Source of the DNA: Atherinomorus stipes
Taxonomy: Eukaryota > Chordata > Actinopteri > Atheriniformes > Atherinidae
Direction of reading: 5' to 3'
NCBI GenBank assembly: GCA_023101725.1
Contig: JALJCO010013386.1
Span: 186,001 to 250,000, forward strand
DNA: 64,000 nt
A program made the translations under genes and the position numbers. Positions 35,501 through 44,680 of the stretch are shown piece by piece; the first letter of the stretch is position 1; each line of letters opens with the position of its first letter. The notes under the pieces were generated by a model. The model saw nothing but the letters and a program-made list of their open reading frames with translations, did no database searches and was not told where the DNA came from.

Positions 35501-36676
35501 ACTCGTTATTTAAACCTAAAATGGTGGGGGATGGTGCTGGTGGGGTGGAACGCGCTCCTTGGTGGAGGTCTGCATTCTCCAAGTGCTTCTCTAGATATGT
35601 CGTTGTACTCATTTGTTAGCTAACTTGTACACAGTAACATCTTTATCCAACAAAAATATTACCTAAGTAACTGAAGTAAATGATATTAAATCATGACCAG
35701 AGACTTGAAGAAAGTAAACAAACTGATCGAGAAGGCTGGTTCTGTGCTGGGATAACTCTGGAAACTTTGAAACTGGGGTGGGGGCAATTTATAACGAACG
35801 GACAGTTTCATCCGTCTCCTGCGTCGGTCACTCACGTAATTTGCTCCACTTTCAGAGGTCTTTAGGATCTGTCACTTAACACAGAAGAGGGAGCAATACC
35901 ATGCGGGTCAGGGTTGAGCAGTAAAGCCGACATGCGATCAGTAATAAAAAAAAAAAAAAAAAAAAGAGAAGAGGAACAGTAGAGGGAAAATGGCAAAAGA
36001 AAAAGAAGCAGGAAAAGAAAAATAACTGCAAGGTTGTGTGAGTGCTATAAAGTTCGAAACAACTTCAGAGTGTTGTAGACAACTTTATAGAGTAGACCGC
36101 CATCAACTGGAGTCTGAAGCTAAAAGTCAGATGGTGGAACCCTGCACTGCTGACTAGTGGATGAATTAACTTAACAACCATGGCAACGTAAAAGACGCCT
36201 GAAAGTGTAAAGGCAGAGATGTATGACAGCGTTTCAAATGGATGTTACCATTTACATACGTAAGGGAGCATAAATGGGTCTTAAATCTTAAACCTTTAAT
36301 GACACATCATAATGAAAACATGCCATTGTTAACTGTTCTTTGTGTGTGTGTGTGTGTGTGTTTTTTTACGTCTGTGGCCTCTTTGTGTGCAGATTGTGAA
36401 CAGGGTCTCTGTCAACCCCCCCCCCCCCCCCCCCCCCCTCTAGCTCTCTGTCATCACAGGAAGAGGGAACCACAGTCAGGGGGGAGTGGCCCGCATCCGC
36501 CCTGCTGTTATAGACTACCTCACCAACAAACACTACAGGTAAATGCACATTCACACACAGATACGAGTGTAAAACCTGAGCAGATGTGTTCATGTTCACC
36601 CACCATTTCTCCGATCTCTGCATCTCACAGGTTCACGGAGCCAAAGCCGGGTCTCGTGTTGGTCTCTTTGAGATGA
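20276..36676 (+). CDS. n4bp2: n4bp2, NEDD4-binding protein 2 (16 coding exons)
   Basis: Exons, all with GT-AG junctions in matching phase up to exon 14: 20276-20525, 21447-22482, 23697-23821, 23991-24079, 24564-24640, 24752-24892, 27126-29677, 30985-31070, 31173-31218, 31449-31672, 31778-31902, 33390-33516, 34481-34657, 34805-34973, 36393-36538, 36631-36676. The product of about 1800 residues matches the length of human N4BP2 (about 1770) and has the same domain order: CUE (about 53-96), P-loop kinase (Walker A GAPGSGKS at 418-425), a long acidic middle, DUF1771 (about 1636-1705) and Smr (from 1718). Family knowledge: the kinase domain phosphorylates 5'-OH polynucleotide ends, Smr has nicking-type nuclease activity, CUE binds ubiquitin, and the protein binds NEDD4 and BCL3. 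Exon 15 is broken by a C23 tract (frame +1 and an in-frame TAG in the Smr frame). Confidence 0.93.
21447..22482 (+). CDS. n4bp2: n4bp2 exon 2 (CUE end, linker, Walker A)
   Basis: The acceptor follows a long TG/T tract (tcatag). Residues 84-428: the remainder of the CUE domain, then a Ser/Pro/Glu-rich linker that appears disordered, then a proline-rich stretch and the start of the kinase domain with KVLVLLRGAPGSGKSTLAR at the exon end. The donor is aggtaaaa, and the arginine codon is split with exon 3. The linker diverges from mammals, while the P-loop is nearly invariant. Confidence 0.92.
22483..23696. other. n4bp2 intron 2: TA microsatellite, Tc1-like end, repeats
   Basis: Contains (TA)n at about 22512-22536, a Tc1-type terminus-like sequence (cagtcctcaaaattattcat at 22550), a 24-bp unit repeated 2.4 times at 22831-22888 (unit begins aattgtttttggagcagtta), and a 14-bp perfect stem actcagtggatctg at 23206-23219 / 23256-23269. 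Sequence around 23020-23170 (tgtcccaatccgtc with inverted gggattgagaaacgacc) looks like a MITE fragment. No exon seen. Confidence 0.55.
23697..24892 (+). CDS. n4bp2: n4bp2 exons 3-6 (P-loop kinase core)
   Basis: Exon 3 (23697-23821) encodes NNPGGVILSTDDYF and LGEAHEWNHKR. Exon 4 (23991-24079) encodes AKEAF and IIIDNTNLQGWEMKPYV. Exon 5 (24564-24640) encodes HGYKVLFKEPDTWWKNKP. Exon 6 (24752-24892) encodes STHKVPVETIRRMLNGYERF. These are the conserved blocks of the N4BP2 polynucleotide 5'-kinase domain, residues about 429-573: the DDY motif and the IDNTNLQ Walker-B-like strand. Phases match at each junction (0, 1 or 2 as required). I see no substitution of a key residue. Confidence 0.93.
24893..27125. 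other. n4bp2 intron 6 with MITE-like repeats
   Basis: 2.2 kb. About 25180-25330 contains atgatttgcaaatctcatga and nearby sequence of a very common fish MITE. A 12-bp hairpin (caggcaacaaaa) lies at 25327-25338 / 25350-25361. The right part holds a TTAA-flanked element (25904-26546). The remainder is featureless. Confidence 0.5.
25904..26546. mobile_element. TTAA-flanked MITE (candidate)
   Basis: Begins ttaaaggagcaatatac and ends gtacctttaa, so TTAA lies at both ends and the termini are related (ttaaagg / cctttaa). The right end with cacactgtacctttaa and ccactagatatcagg closely resembles a common fish MITE terminus. No coding. TTAA targets are used by piggyBac- and Kolobok-type elements. Confidence 0.5.
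27126..29677 (+). CDS. n4bp2: n4bp2 exon 7 (large acidic central exon)
   Basis: Single 2552-nt exon, residues 573-1423, mostly Glu/Asp/Ser-rich and probably disordered. Islands conserved with mammals: FVGDWPSEGSLKQRQ (near 27690-27735; a GDWP motif, which I recall as occurring twice in human N4BP2 and see only once here), CTQTEPQDFALLWRL-type block (near 28640-28685), PYRVVHEKGTQVEE (near 28825-28860), LDLIQTG and ELALQLAELFGPVGVDPG at the end. A coiled, lysine-rich stretch (EKEEKQRKKKMKS) precedes the last block. The donor is ccaggtaac, phase 1. The open frame continues 8 nt into the intron before a stop. Confidence 0.93.
30055..30584. mobile_element. hAT-type MITE
   Basis: Ends tagggttgcacga and tcatgcacccct (complement aggggtgcatga). 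Flanking octamers attccctt (30047-30054) and atttcctt (30585-30592) match at 7 of 8, as for a hAT target duplication. Contains repeated ccgataac/ataaccga motifs typical of this fish MITE type. 530 bp, non-coding, intronic. Confidence 0.85.
30690..30822 (+). repeat. SINE-like repeat
   Basis: Starts ccagggcagcagtggctcat with gaggtagagc (a tRNA A-box-like start) and ends gagcgcttttagtgtccaag then aaaagcacgatataaatct, the same tail family as the insertion inside the Tc1 relics at 4.7 and 9.5 kb. Confidence 0.6.
30985..31902 (+). CDS. n4bp2: n4bp2 exons 8-11
   Basis: Exon 8 (30985-31070) encodes QMDLNLAKLLHQKWKETIQ, exon 9 (31173-31218) ERQRQAALSFHLLQE, exon 10 (31449-31672) ends MDHWNVSHPHVSLRDIIKEE, and exon 11 (31778-31902) encodes LLKEKQLFSLFPTIDRHFLQ and DIFRDH. 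These match the conserved region between the acidic middle and the C-terminal Smr module of mammalian N4BP2 (residues about 1424-1583). Both ends of each exon have consensus splice sites. Confidence 0.92.
31903..33389. other. n4bp2 intron 11 with a large GC-rich repeat
   Basis: About 32060-32790 is an interspersed repeat containing ccccatagactcccatgtta, cagcagaaataaacatgttt and gggcgtgtccttttgattga. A diverged reverse-orientation copy of its middle part lies at about 63420-63710 (cctttggggcgtgtcctttt-like strings on the complement). No exon seen in the intron. Confidence 0.6.
32060..32790 (+). repeat. Interspersed repeat, related to 63420-63710
   Basis: Shares ggatgttatttaatctt and gggcgtgtccttttgat with the complement of the 63.4-63.7 kb segment and, at the other end, a tgtcaatcat...tgcc motif. 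The ~0.7 kb unit ends near an aagatggcgacggtggccaa segment that mirrors ccggtggccaactatgagt at its left, suggesting inverted ends. Class not determined. Confidence 0.5.
33390..33516 (+). CDS. n4bp2: n4bp2 exon 12
   Basis: Encodes YSLTQTELFLRSLLVEEPVK then TVVAPEAPR, matching the CUE-like helical segment (YSLEHTVQFLN...DPVKTVVA) preceding DUF1771 in mammals. The first base completes an asparagine codon from exon 11, so phases agree. Confidence 0.92.
33689..34432. mobile_element. TTAA-flanked palindromic (foldback) element
   Basis: The ends aggggaattt and aaattcccct are inverted complements flanked by TTAA on both sides (33685-33688 and 34433-34436). The whole 744 bp is nearly palindromic: left-arm features such as ggtctgttttcatgtccttt, aagatggctccagtatttag and gggctcggatagtc recur as reverse complements in the right arm (gaaaggacatatggaaacag, taaatactggagctatcttg, gactatccgagccc). 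The centre lies near 34060. No coding. TTAA plus an AGGGG-type end suggests a Kolobok or piggyBac MITE. If transcribed with n4bp2 pre-mRNA it would form a long duplex. Confidence 0.88.
34481..34973 (+). CDS. n4bp2: n4bp2 exons 13-14 (DUF1771 and first half of Smr)
   Basis: Exon 13 (34481-34657) encodes PEYDDFRAEASLQRRRQLES and YKQGRKEVASFYAQQ; exon 14 (34805-34973) encodes GHLHGQRMREANHRAA and NILDLHGLHVDEALEHL. The first is the DUF1771 helical domain; the second begins the Smr domain with its LDLHGLH motif (1718-1724), whose histidines and acidic residues are associated with nucleic-acid binding and nicking. Exon 14 ends in phase 1. Confidence 0.93.
34974..36392. other. n4bp2 intron 14: SINE and another repeat
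   Basis: About 35055-35260 is a tRNA-derived SINE-like repeat (ctcagtggttagagaggcag, later gagcaaggttccttaacctc). About 35262-35600 is a second interspersed repeat delimited by acctctgccaaggaggt and ggtggaggtctgcattctcc, with tggtttttgatccagatcac-type body sequence common in fish. An A run lies at about 35947-35965 and (TG)n at about 36342-36361 just before exon 15. Confidence 0.6.
36393..36676 (+). pseudogene. n4bp2: n4bp2 exons 15-16 (Smr end), disrupted by poly-C
   Basis: Exon 15 (36393-36538) starts DCEQGLCQ in frame with exon 14 and should continue to LSVITGRGNHSQGGVARIRP, the conserved second half of Smr (GRGNHS is a hallmark). Between them lies C23 (36416-36438) plus tctag: 28 nt where mammals have two codons. 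This shifts the frame by +1, and the codon just before LSVIT reads TAG in the Smr frame. Exon 16 (36631-36676) encodes FTEPKPGLVLVSLR and stop, as in mammals. The gene otherwise looks intact, so an assembly error, haplotype lesion or strain polymorphism in the C run is likely. Confidence 0.8.
36416..36438. repeat. C23 homopolymer inside coding exon
   Basis: Twenty-three consecutive C in the middle of the Smr-coding exon, followed directly by tctagctctctgtc. Long C tracts are slippage-prone in replication and in sequencing. Confidence 0.95.
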
Positions 36677-37790
36677 AAAGACCCTGTTTTTGTTGCCATG
36701 GAGGACAGCTCTCTCTTCATGTCTTACTTCTCGCTTCTTTAATACGAGTTTAACAGCTCATACAGTGTATTTAACTGTAGCTCATCTGTCTCTTTGTGTC
36801 ATACATTATAGCCAGCAGAAACCGAATACCTGCTCACTACATTACTTTTAATCTCTGTCCAGTTTAAATTGCTTTTTCTTTCCATGGAAAATGACTATAT
36901 TGGTATCAAACACAAATAAGGCATTTTTATGCATCTATAAAGCTTTACTGATGTATTTATATTTTACCTTAAAAGTTTTATAAGCGTTTATCTGCCTTTG
37001 TGTTTTAGAGTGTGTGTTCAGCAGAATATGTGAATACAAACTAATCTGGAGTCAAGATGGAGAAATGATGATTTTATTGAATCATAATCGCATGCTGTCT
37101 GCTTGGAGGTTACTCTCTAACCAGATTTTAAAAATGTGTTTTATGAAACACAGTTAAAGCATCTCATCTGATGCGAGATGTTTGTGTTATAAGGCTAACT
37201 GCTTGAAAGAAAGAGAGTACTTTTCTTTTGATTTTACTACTATAGTCTCTCTGCTGTGAGCCTTAAATGCCACAGATGATCAAAGAGCCGACGAATAATT
37301 TGAACGACCTCATTAAAAGGATTGAGCAATCTTGGTTGTGACTTCGGCAGCAGTCGCTCTCCTTTGTCTTAGCACGTGCCTTTGTAGCATTAAGCTTTTA
37401 TAAAACATATTCATTTCTCTACTTGAGGAAGAGGTCAGATGTCTAGCTGCTAATATATTAATATTTAAACTCAGGGGTGATAACTAGTGTTCTTGACCAG
37501 TAGTTTTGTTTTTTTATTTCGGCCCATTCCTGTTTTTTTGTTTTTTCTTTTTGTTTTTCTTTTTGTTTTTTTTAAATAAAAGATGGTGCCAAATATTGTA
37601 GCAGTTGTCTTCCCAAGGCGGCTACATTAGTTTTATAGGGTTAAAATGGATTTAGTTTTTCTATCTGTCTAATAAATGTTAGGTGTGTTGTTTGTAAAGC
37701 CTGTTGGGAACATATTATATTGGAAGAAATTATTGTATTTTTACAGAGGTTGTTTTATTGTGAAATAAAATTTGTATAAAACTTGTTTTT
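36677..37790 (+). other. n4bp2 3' UTR (inferred)
   Basis: No coding. AATAAA signals occur at about 37670 and at 37764-37769; the latter is followed by a T/TG-rich stretch and is the better candidate end. The UTR length is inferred. Confidence 0.5.
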
Positions 37791-38727
37791 ATATTTGTGG
37801 CCATTTGTGGATGTGTTTGTGTGAATCAATCTAGCTCCTTTTAGTCGTCATCTATAATTGGTTCCCAACCCGTGGCCCCCGAAGCTTTCAGAGCCAGTGT
37901 GATTAGAATCAAGGTCCACATAGAAATAAGTTGAGGTGTATCCACTTAAAAAAACATTTTTTTCACCATTTTGGTTTGGTTACATCCCGGTTTTATCAAA
38001 AGACAGAAAAGGAGTCAACCAGAATCCATCATTTGTGGCAAGAAGCTAATGAAAGCATAAAAACCAAGCATGGTTTCAGCACAGGACGAGGAAGGTGGTC
38101 CATGGCTTTTTAGTGGTTGTATGAAGGAGGTCCTCAGGAAAAATTGGTATGGAACCAATATAGGCTGATTGATCTATAACATATTTTTCACCATGTTTAT
38201 AAAGGATGTTAGTTGGCGCATTTTAATCAAGAAATCTAATTTTCAAGGCATAACTTGTTTTCTGCACTAGCAGATTTCTGATATTACACTAAAAATATGT
38301 GTGTAAGTTATTAAAGCTAAGTATATAAGTCTTAAGACTTAAACAATCTACCTCAACATTTACATTACAATGATTTTAGTCAGTGAATAATGTTCCCAGC
38401 TTTAAAAATAAACTGGTTTTTACCCACTCCCTCTAATGTATTAATAAACTCTTCATTCATTCCTATTTAAACTGGCTGCTTGCATTTCTATTGAAAAAGG
38501 TGAGGAAATTTCTTTCCACAAAGCTGGAGCCTCTTATGTCAGTGGCAACAGGAGAGGCAGATGTAAGGTTTTTTTTTTTTTTCAGTAGACTGCAAGAGAG
38601 AGTGGGCCCAGAACATAAAGTTGTCCACATGTTATTTTTATCACAGTCAAACAGAAACTAAGGTCTCTTCAGTTGGTTTTTCGTGTGAAACATATAGCTG
38701 TCAGGTGTATTGAATGTTTTGGTAAAT

Positions 38728-38800
<73 letters not shown>

Positions 38801-39100
38801 ATGATCGTTGCTCAGCTTTGAGCTGGAAGGGCAAGCAGATTTTTAATTTGTGATGAAGATCTGCTCTGAAACTACAAATGCTCAAAAATTCTAAAACTTT
38901 AGAAAGTGCTTATAGGATGCATCAATTAGGACTAAACCAGCTGATATTACTTTGCACTGATAGGAGACAGGATGTTAGAATAATTATATATTATCAATGA
39001 CATGTTCTGTGTGACTTGCTCTCTGTCTTCAGCGGAAAATCACTGCTGTGGAAAAATACCACTGTCTTCTGATGTTAAAACTGTTTTTCATTCAAGGTGA
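37791..39100. other. Intergenic, compound microsatellite
   Basis: (CA)n then (TA)n at about 38728-38795. A short hAT-like string (ggttcccaacccgtggcccc) lies at 37860. Otherwise nothing recognised. Confidence 0.5.
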
Positions 39101-39109
39101 TGTTTTGTC

Positions 39110-39810
39110 TAACCTTGTCCTGTGTGAATAAAAAGCAACAAGGCAGAAAGAAACTTTGGAGAAGGTATCAGCTCATCTGGTGCGCTGCCTCCAAATCCTT
39201 ACTGATGGAACCCCATTCTTGCATAATTGATGCTTGGAGTTTGTCAGAATTTCTAGGTTTTTGTTTATCCACTTATCCAGTTCTCAATGGGTTCAAGGCC
39301 TGGGAAGTTTTCTGGCCATGGACCCAAAATTTTTCAGTTTTGTTCCCATTTAGTCAGCACTTTACCCTCATGGCAAGGTGTTCCATCATCCTGGAAAGGG
39401 CATTGTTTGTCACCAAACTGTTCTTGGATGTTGGGAGAAGTTGCCCTCTGAGGATGTTCTGGTTCCGTTCTCTTATCATGGCTGCGTTCTCAGGGAAAAC
39501 TGTGACTGAGCAGACTCCCTTGACTGAGAAGCAACCCCACACAGAAATGGTCTCAGGACACTTTACTGTTGGCATGACACCAGACTGATGGTAGAGCTCA
39601 CCTTTTCTTTTCCAAACAGGCTTTTTCCGGATGCCCCAACAATTGGAGAGGGGATTCACCAGAGAAAATGACTTTACCCCATTCCTAAGCAGTCCAATCC
39701 CTGTACCTTTTGCAGAAAACCAGTCTGTCCAATTACAATTCAGCTGATCACTCAGGTTCACAACTCTATTCTTGAAGAATAAGTTTGAGAACCCTGATTG
39801 CAAAGCTGAT
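39110..39810 (-). pseudogene. Tc1-like transposase relic
   Basis: Minus-strand frame 39354-39803 includes CNWTDWFSAKGT, KPVWKRKGELYHQ, PTVKCPETISVWGCFSVKG (Tc1 PTVKHGGGSVMVWGCFS block). Further left, translation near 39285-39320 gives GPWPENFPGLEPIENW ([15 protein letters not shown] block). It is much decayed, with several amino-acid losses and a frame break between the two blocks. Terminal repeats were not found. Confidence 0.75.
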
Positions 39811-39849
39811 AACTCAGGAGTCTGAGGCTGAACTTGAGATGGTGATTCA

Positions 39850-40115
39850 TGCTATTTCAGTATTACTTCTTGTTTAGATTACTCTAACAGACTTTTTACT
39901 TGTTTAAATTTAAAAAAGAGCTCAGTTGTTGCAGGCTGTACTGTATGCATCTGCAAAGCTTTAAAAGCAGCCTCATAAACATGAAAGCAGATATTACTGG
40001 TTTCAGCATCCCTCCACTGGTTTTCATTCTGAAATTTCTTACTTTTAGAGCTCTGCATCAGGTTCCTCCTTATTCATCTCCGCTCGCCCTGCCTGAGATC
40101 TTCTGCTACTACTGC
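39850..40115 (+). pseudogene. LINE reverse-transcriptase fragment (probable)
   Basis: Translations in shifting frames give pieces similar to the SRLDYCNSLL and LTFRALHQVPPY segments of fish non-LTR reverse transcriptases (for example ILKFLTFRALHQVPPYSS near 40025-40080). Degenerate, with no continuous frame. Confidence 0.5.
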
Positions 40116-40270
40116 TATCATTTAGCAGGTGCTTTTTTCCAAAGCGATTTACATCTTAGAGAACAAAACAAGCAAGAGATCAAGTGGGAGGGTACAGCAT
40201 GGATAAGTGCTGGTCAGACTGCTCTGAGTCCAGTCGGACACAACACAGATGCTACCATGCATTAAATGTT
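40112..40270 (+). repeat. Retroposon-like repeat
   Basis: Contains catttagcaggtgctttttt and ccaaagcgatttacatctta, a very common short repeat in fish (usually catttatccaaagcgactta). Confidence 0.55.
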
Positions 40271-43200
40271 TTATCTTAATTCCTTTTTTTCCCCTTTCCA
40301 CCAGCAGTCCCATTATTCAGCAACACTAGGTCTTAGATTCACCATCAAAACACCTTGGCATAAGTGCATGCAGCTTCCTCAGTGATCAGTCATGCAAAGA
40401 GCTGGCCAAATCTAACGCATTCTGATGAGCAGAGAAGTTAAACTAAATGCAGAAATGCTCCTTAAAGAGCTGAGTCTTTACTTTGCTCTTTAAAGTAGGT
40501 ACGGACCCTGTGGATCAGACAGATCTGTGGTCATCAAGTCTGCTGGTGCTTAATGCTTAGACTATGATTCTTTTAAAAAGATTTTTTTTTTATTCAAGCA
40601 GACTATTAGTTAGATGAGGGTTTTTATGGTTGTGTGGTCATGTCTTCATGTCTTTTTATTGTCCTTTTAAATGTATCTATGTTTTTTATATCTTCTTGGA
40701 TTGTATGCATAAACACTATTAAAAGTAGCTATAACCGAAGCTTATTCACTTACTGATATTAACATAAGTTAGAATATAAACTTAGCATAAAAATAAAGGA
40801 ATTTGTGTTTCGTGGACTATTCATTTATTGCAACAATGCTTCTGGTAATAAATGTTATGCAATTGGAAAACCTGTTAATTTTTCTTTGAAATAGAGCTAC
40901 TGTCTGTACAGCGGAGTTGAGAATATGTGGGTTTCCCCGTGAAATCTTCACTGCCAATGCAAAACTGCTTAATCTGCTTTTGACTCTGGTGTTGTTTAAC
41001 AGTTTGGATGACTGAAGTCTGAAGACACAAAGCAGTTTAATGACAATTCATTTAACAAACAGGACCCCCAGTAACATGAAAGAGCTGCAGCCACATCACC
41101 ATTTTCTTCACTTTCTAAATGATTAAGGTTCATAATAAAAAAATCAAAAAAAGAAGAAGAAAAAAAGGCACAAAAGTGAAACATCACAGGATCTCACACT
41201 CACCCCACTGCCCTCACATCCACATGAAGTTCAACAGTTGGTGAACTGGATAAACATGACCAGACATCGTTTTGAAAGTTATGAGTGCAACGAAGTGCAG
41301 GACGGATCATCTCCTTTCCTTTACAAAGCATAGTGAAGTAAGGAGATCTTGAAGGAGGCATCTGCGCTCTTGCTCTCAGTGCCATCAGCATGTGAGGTTT
41401 AAAAGTGCTTCTTGTAAATAATTTACAAAGTTTACTTGAAGGATTGCAAGGATTTCATCAAAAGTGAAGCAAACACTAGCTGCTGAAACTCACACAAGCT
41501 ATCACTTTTACTTGTAAAGATGTGACATAAGTTGATTAACTCAAATTATCCATCTTTATATACTTTATATTTTTCAAACAGTTATTTTTTCTTATTTAAC
41601 AAAGAATTTTAGGGTGGGGGAGCAGTAGGAATCCTCTCAAGATTACATTTAACAGATGTAGAGACAATGGAAACTCTAAATTAACCATCCTATATCTCGC
41701 TTCCTTTCAATCCATGAGTCTTCCTGACTGGAGTTCACTCTGGTGCCTTATTGATGGTCACATCTACGCCCATGTTTTAGCCTTCAAAGTTCGTTTTAAC
41801 TTGCACCGGCTCTGCTTCTGCGTAAAAGGCAAAATGACACAAATTTATCATAAAGGGGGAAAACAGAGAGGGGGAGGAAAAAAATCAGCCTTTTTTTCTT
41901 TTGTAAAGCACAGCTGCTGTGGGGGAGGCGAGATGTAGATTCAGTAAGTCACTCCTCCACCGAGCGGATGCGTTGAACTTGCCTTGTCTCTACAGTCTGA
42001 CTTTCCTGTTCGACTTACCGACACAACATTGGCAAAGGTGCCAGAATATTCCGTCCATGTGTCAGCCGAAGTATTTGTGAATTACTGCGGTGTTTTATGG
42101 TGTCCGCTTGGGCCCATGATAATTAATTCCGAAGTCACATTTCGGAGCGTAAAGACGGTGTTTCTGCAGCACAGCGGGGTGTCAGAGGCGCCATCAACAT
42201 CCGCCCGTTAAAGGTTGAGGTGACTGACAAGGTAGGCCCAACCATCGGGTTTTTGTCTCGATGGTACTAACCATTTTTGTTGTAAATTAGTTTGATGCAG
42301 CGCTTTGTTTGTGACTTTTTCATGTCTAAGGTTGAATTAAGTTTTTCTTTTTAAAGTTCCCAATAATTAATTAATACATGGAGAGTTTTCTTAAAATGGA
42401 ACTAAAAGAGTTTAATATTTCTCTTACTGGTATGAAATTTAGGTTTCTTATTGTGCGATCATTTAACCGAATAATGGAAAAAAAACCTGCTGATTTAATT
42501 GTCCCATCTACATAAGACTTTCCATCTAGATGACTGGGTTTATGACAGGCAAGTGGTTTTTGAGGTTTCTTTTATACTTAAATGCCAGAGGGTTTGAAAC
42601 AGCACAGAAATTATAAGTCATCCATCATACATGATCTTTATTGTGATTATAAACATCACTATGAATTTCTGCTACTTTAAAAACAATAAAAAAAAAATAC
42701 ATCAGTGTTTTGTGTCAGATGTCAGTTGGTGTAAACAGCAGCATCAAGATCTGCATTTATGTAAACAAGGCACAGTGAAACATCTGGAGATGTATAGATC
42801 TTATATGTGAGATTGATGATGTCTTTAGATAGACGTGTTGTCAGTGAGCACCTGTTAAAGTCCTCGGAATCAAGCTGTGAATTCTGGGTCACACCCGAAC
42901 ATACTTGTCTTTACTTCCGTGTTTAAAATCTTTACATCGTTAGAGATTAAAGCTTTGTGCAGACGAGCCTGCTGCTGTCATCTTCTGTTTTTAGGTTTTA
43001 ACTTGCCAGTTGCCGAAATGGGTTAAAAATAAGGCTTCAGTTTAACAAACTCCAAAACCTCCCAGTCCCCAACCATCATGGATACTAGGAGAGTCTAACA
43101 TATTGTTTCTTTTTCTTTTTTCCCCTGTTAATTTCCCTCTAAGGTGATGAAAATTTAGACCTGAGTGGCCAGAATGGTGATCTGTAATGATGCTGAAGAG

Positions 43201-43535
43201 AGGAGCCGGAGTCTGACCATGCTGCTGCAAAGACCGAGCGGAAGCAAGACGAGCCAAGATGGCCCACAGCACTAGGAAGTGTAGCCTGTTTGCCGGAGAG
43301 CGCTGACTGAACCCAGCTTTACGAGAAAAAGTTGACAGGTCAGATCAGTGGAGAGCATCTCTGATTCATGGAGCTCACACATAGCAGATCTGTGCTTCAC
43401 CCGCTTTGAAAACTACCATCTTTACTCAGAAGTACAGCGGAGGGATTAGCTTTTTATCCCACTAATTTAACAAGAAAATTTAACTATTGAATTTCTTCCA
43501 AGAGTCAAGGACATCCTGCAGAGTGAGATCCAATC
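40271..43535. other. Intergenic, candidate rhoh 5' non-coding exons
   Basis: No coding gene. Because mammalian RHOH has several 5' non-coding exons, possible splice signals were noted: a donor gacaag|gtaggc at about 42229 after a GC-rich stretch (41960-42228), and an acceptor-like tccctctaag at about 43143. These are weak hints only. The ATG exon itself may extend upstream to about 43144. Confidence 0.35.
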
Positions 43536-44123
43536 ATGAACGGCTTGACAGAAATGTCAGTGAAGTGCGTTCTTGTCGGGGACAGCGCGGTTGGCAAGAC
43601 GGCCTTGCTGGTCCGCTTCACCTCAGAGACCTTCCCAGACACTTACAGGCCGACAGTGTTTGACAGTACAGGCGTGGAAGTGTACATGGATGGCGTCCAG
43701 ATTAGCCTGGGCCTCTGGGACACAGCAGGCAATGACAACTTCAGGCAGATCCGACCAAGATCGTACCACCAAGCTGACGTTGTCCTCATCTGCTATTCTG
43801 TGGCTAACCCCAACTCGCTAGCTAGCATCCAACGCAAGTGGATCGCTGAGGTTCGAGAAAACCTGCCCAAGGTTCCAGTTCTTGTTGTCGCGACCCAGAC
43901 TGACCTCAGGGAAGTGGGGGTGCATCGGGGCACCTGCATCACGCCGGCTGAAGGGAAACGCATGGCTCGTGAAGTCCACGCTAAAGGATACCTGGAGTGC
44001 TCCTCCCTAAGCAACCGGGGTGTGCAGCAGGTGTTTGAGTACGCAGTGCGGACAGTTTTTAATCAGGCCAAGAAACAAGCCAGGAGACGCATGTTCAGCC
44101 TAAACCAGTGCAAGGCCTTTTGA
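43536..44123 (+). CDS. rhoh: rhoh, GTPase-deficient Rho protein RhoH
   Basis: Single coding exon of 195 residues, as in mammals (191 residues). P-loop GDSAVGKT (15-22) has Ser at the position of Ras/Rac Gly12, and switch II reads DTAGND (62-67) with Asn where Gln61 is expected; these two changes define the GTPase-deficient RhoH. The ATQTD and SALSNRG-type (ECSSLSNRG, 154-162) guanine-specificity loops are present. Two tyrosines of the mammalian ITAM-like region (human Y73, Y83) are kept as Y77 and Y87. The C terminus KKQARRRMF...CKAF carries a basic stretch and a CAAX box for prenylation. RhoH acts in haematopoietic cells, supporting ZAP-70 recruitment in T cells. An internal ATG at 43554 would give 189 residues, closer to the mammalian start. 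Confidence 0.96.
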   Translation: MNGLTEMSVKCVLVGDSAVGKTALLVRFTSETFPDTYRPTVFDSTGVEVYMDGVQISLGLWDTAGNDNFRQIRPRSYHQADVVLICYSVANPNSLASIQRKWIAEVRENLPKVPVLVVATQTDLREVGVHRGTCITPAEGKRMAREVHAKGYLECSSLSNRGVQQVFEYAVRTVFNQAKKQARRRMFSLNQCKAF

Positions 44124-44680
44124 CCTTTCACCTTCATTTTGTTGCTACCTGTGTTTTCTGTCAGGTGATCTTTTTAGTGTCCTACAGTTCAAACTCAGTC
44201 AGGTCCAAGGACTCAAACTGGGATTTCCCTGGTATTTGTTCTTCACTAAGCCTCCCAAAACTCCCCTGAACTTAAACATAAAACTGAGAATCCATTTTTA
44301 GAAAAGTAAACCTAATCAACCAGAATACAAGTGTACAGAATGGACGTTTTATGTTTATGTGATGGAGTTTGTGCATGTTTGTGTTCTCACAAGGACTCAC
44401 CATGTCTTAAAAGAACAGAGGATTCATGTAAAGACTTTCCTTACAAAAGCTTTAAGCAGAGAAACGAAACTTATGTGTTTCTGTGATGACATTAACTTTA
44501 AAATGACTGCAAATACTGATGTTAAATGAAATAATACAACCATTTGTTTTTAACAGTTTAATGGCTCCTAAACATTGTGATTTGCAAATTGTTTAAATCA
44601 AAGATTAAAGCTACTTTCCTTTTTTATATTTTCCTTAAATGAATAAACATTTATTTGGTCTTTTTTTTGTCATTTGCCTC
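44124..44680 (+). other. rhoh 3' UTR (inferred)
   Basis: Non-coding, AT-rich; an AATAAA signal at 44642-44647 is followed by a T-rich stretch. Confidence 0.55.

Noticed and set aside
36405..36443. Possible micro-intron (gt...tctag) that would remove the poly-C tract
   Set aside because: Too short (33-39 bp) for a vertebrate intron, and neither GT choice restores the Smr frame.
36242..36676. 144-residue open frame across the poly-C tract
   Set aside because: It is the wrong frame after the C run. The conserved Smr sequence lies in the next frame, so this is a consequence of the disruption and not a separate gene.
39097..39588. 163-residue plus-strand frame
   Set aside because: Antisense to the Tc1 transposase relic, which carries the recognisable motifs on the minus strand.
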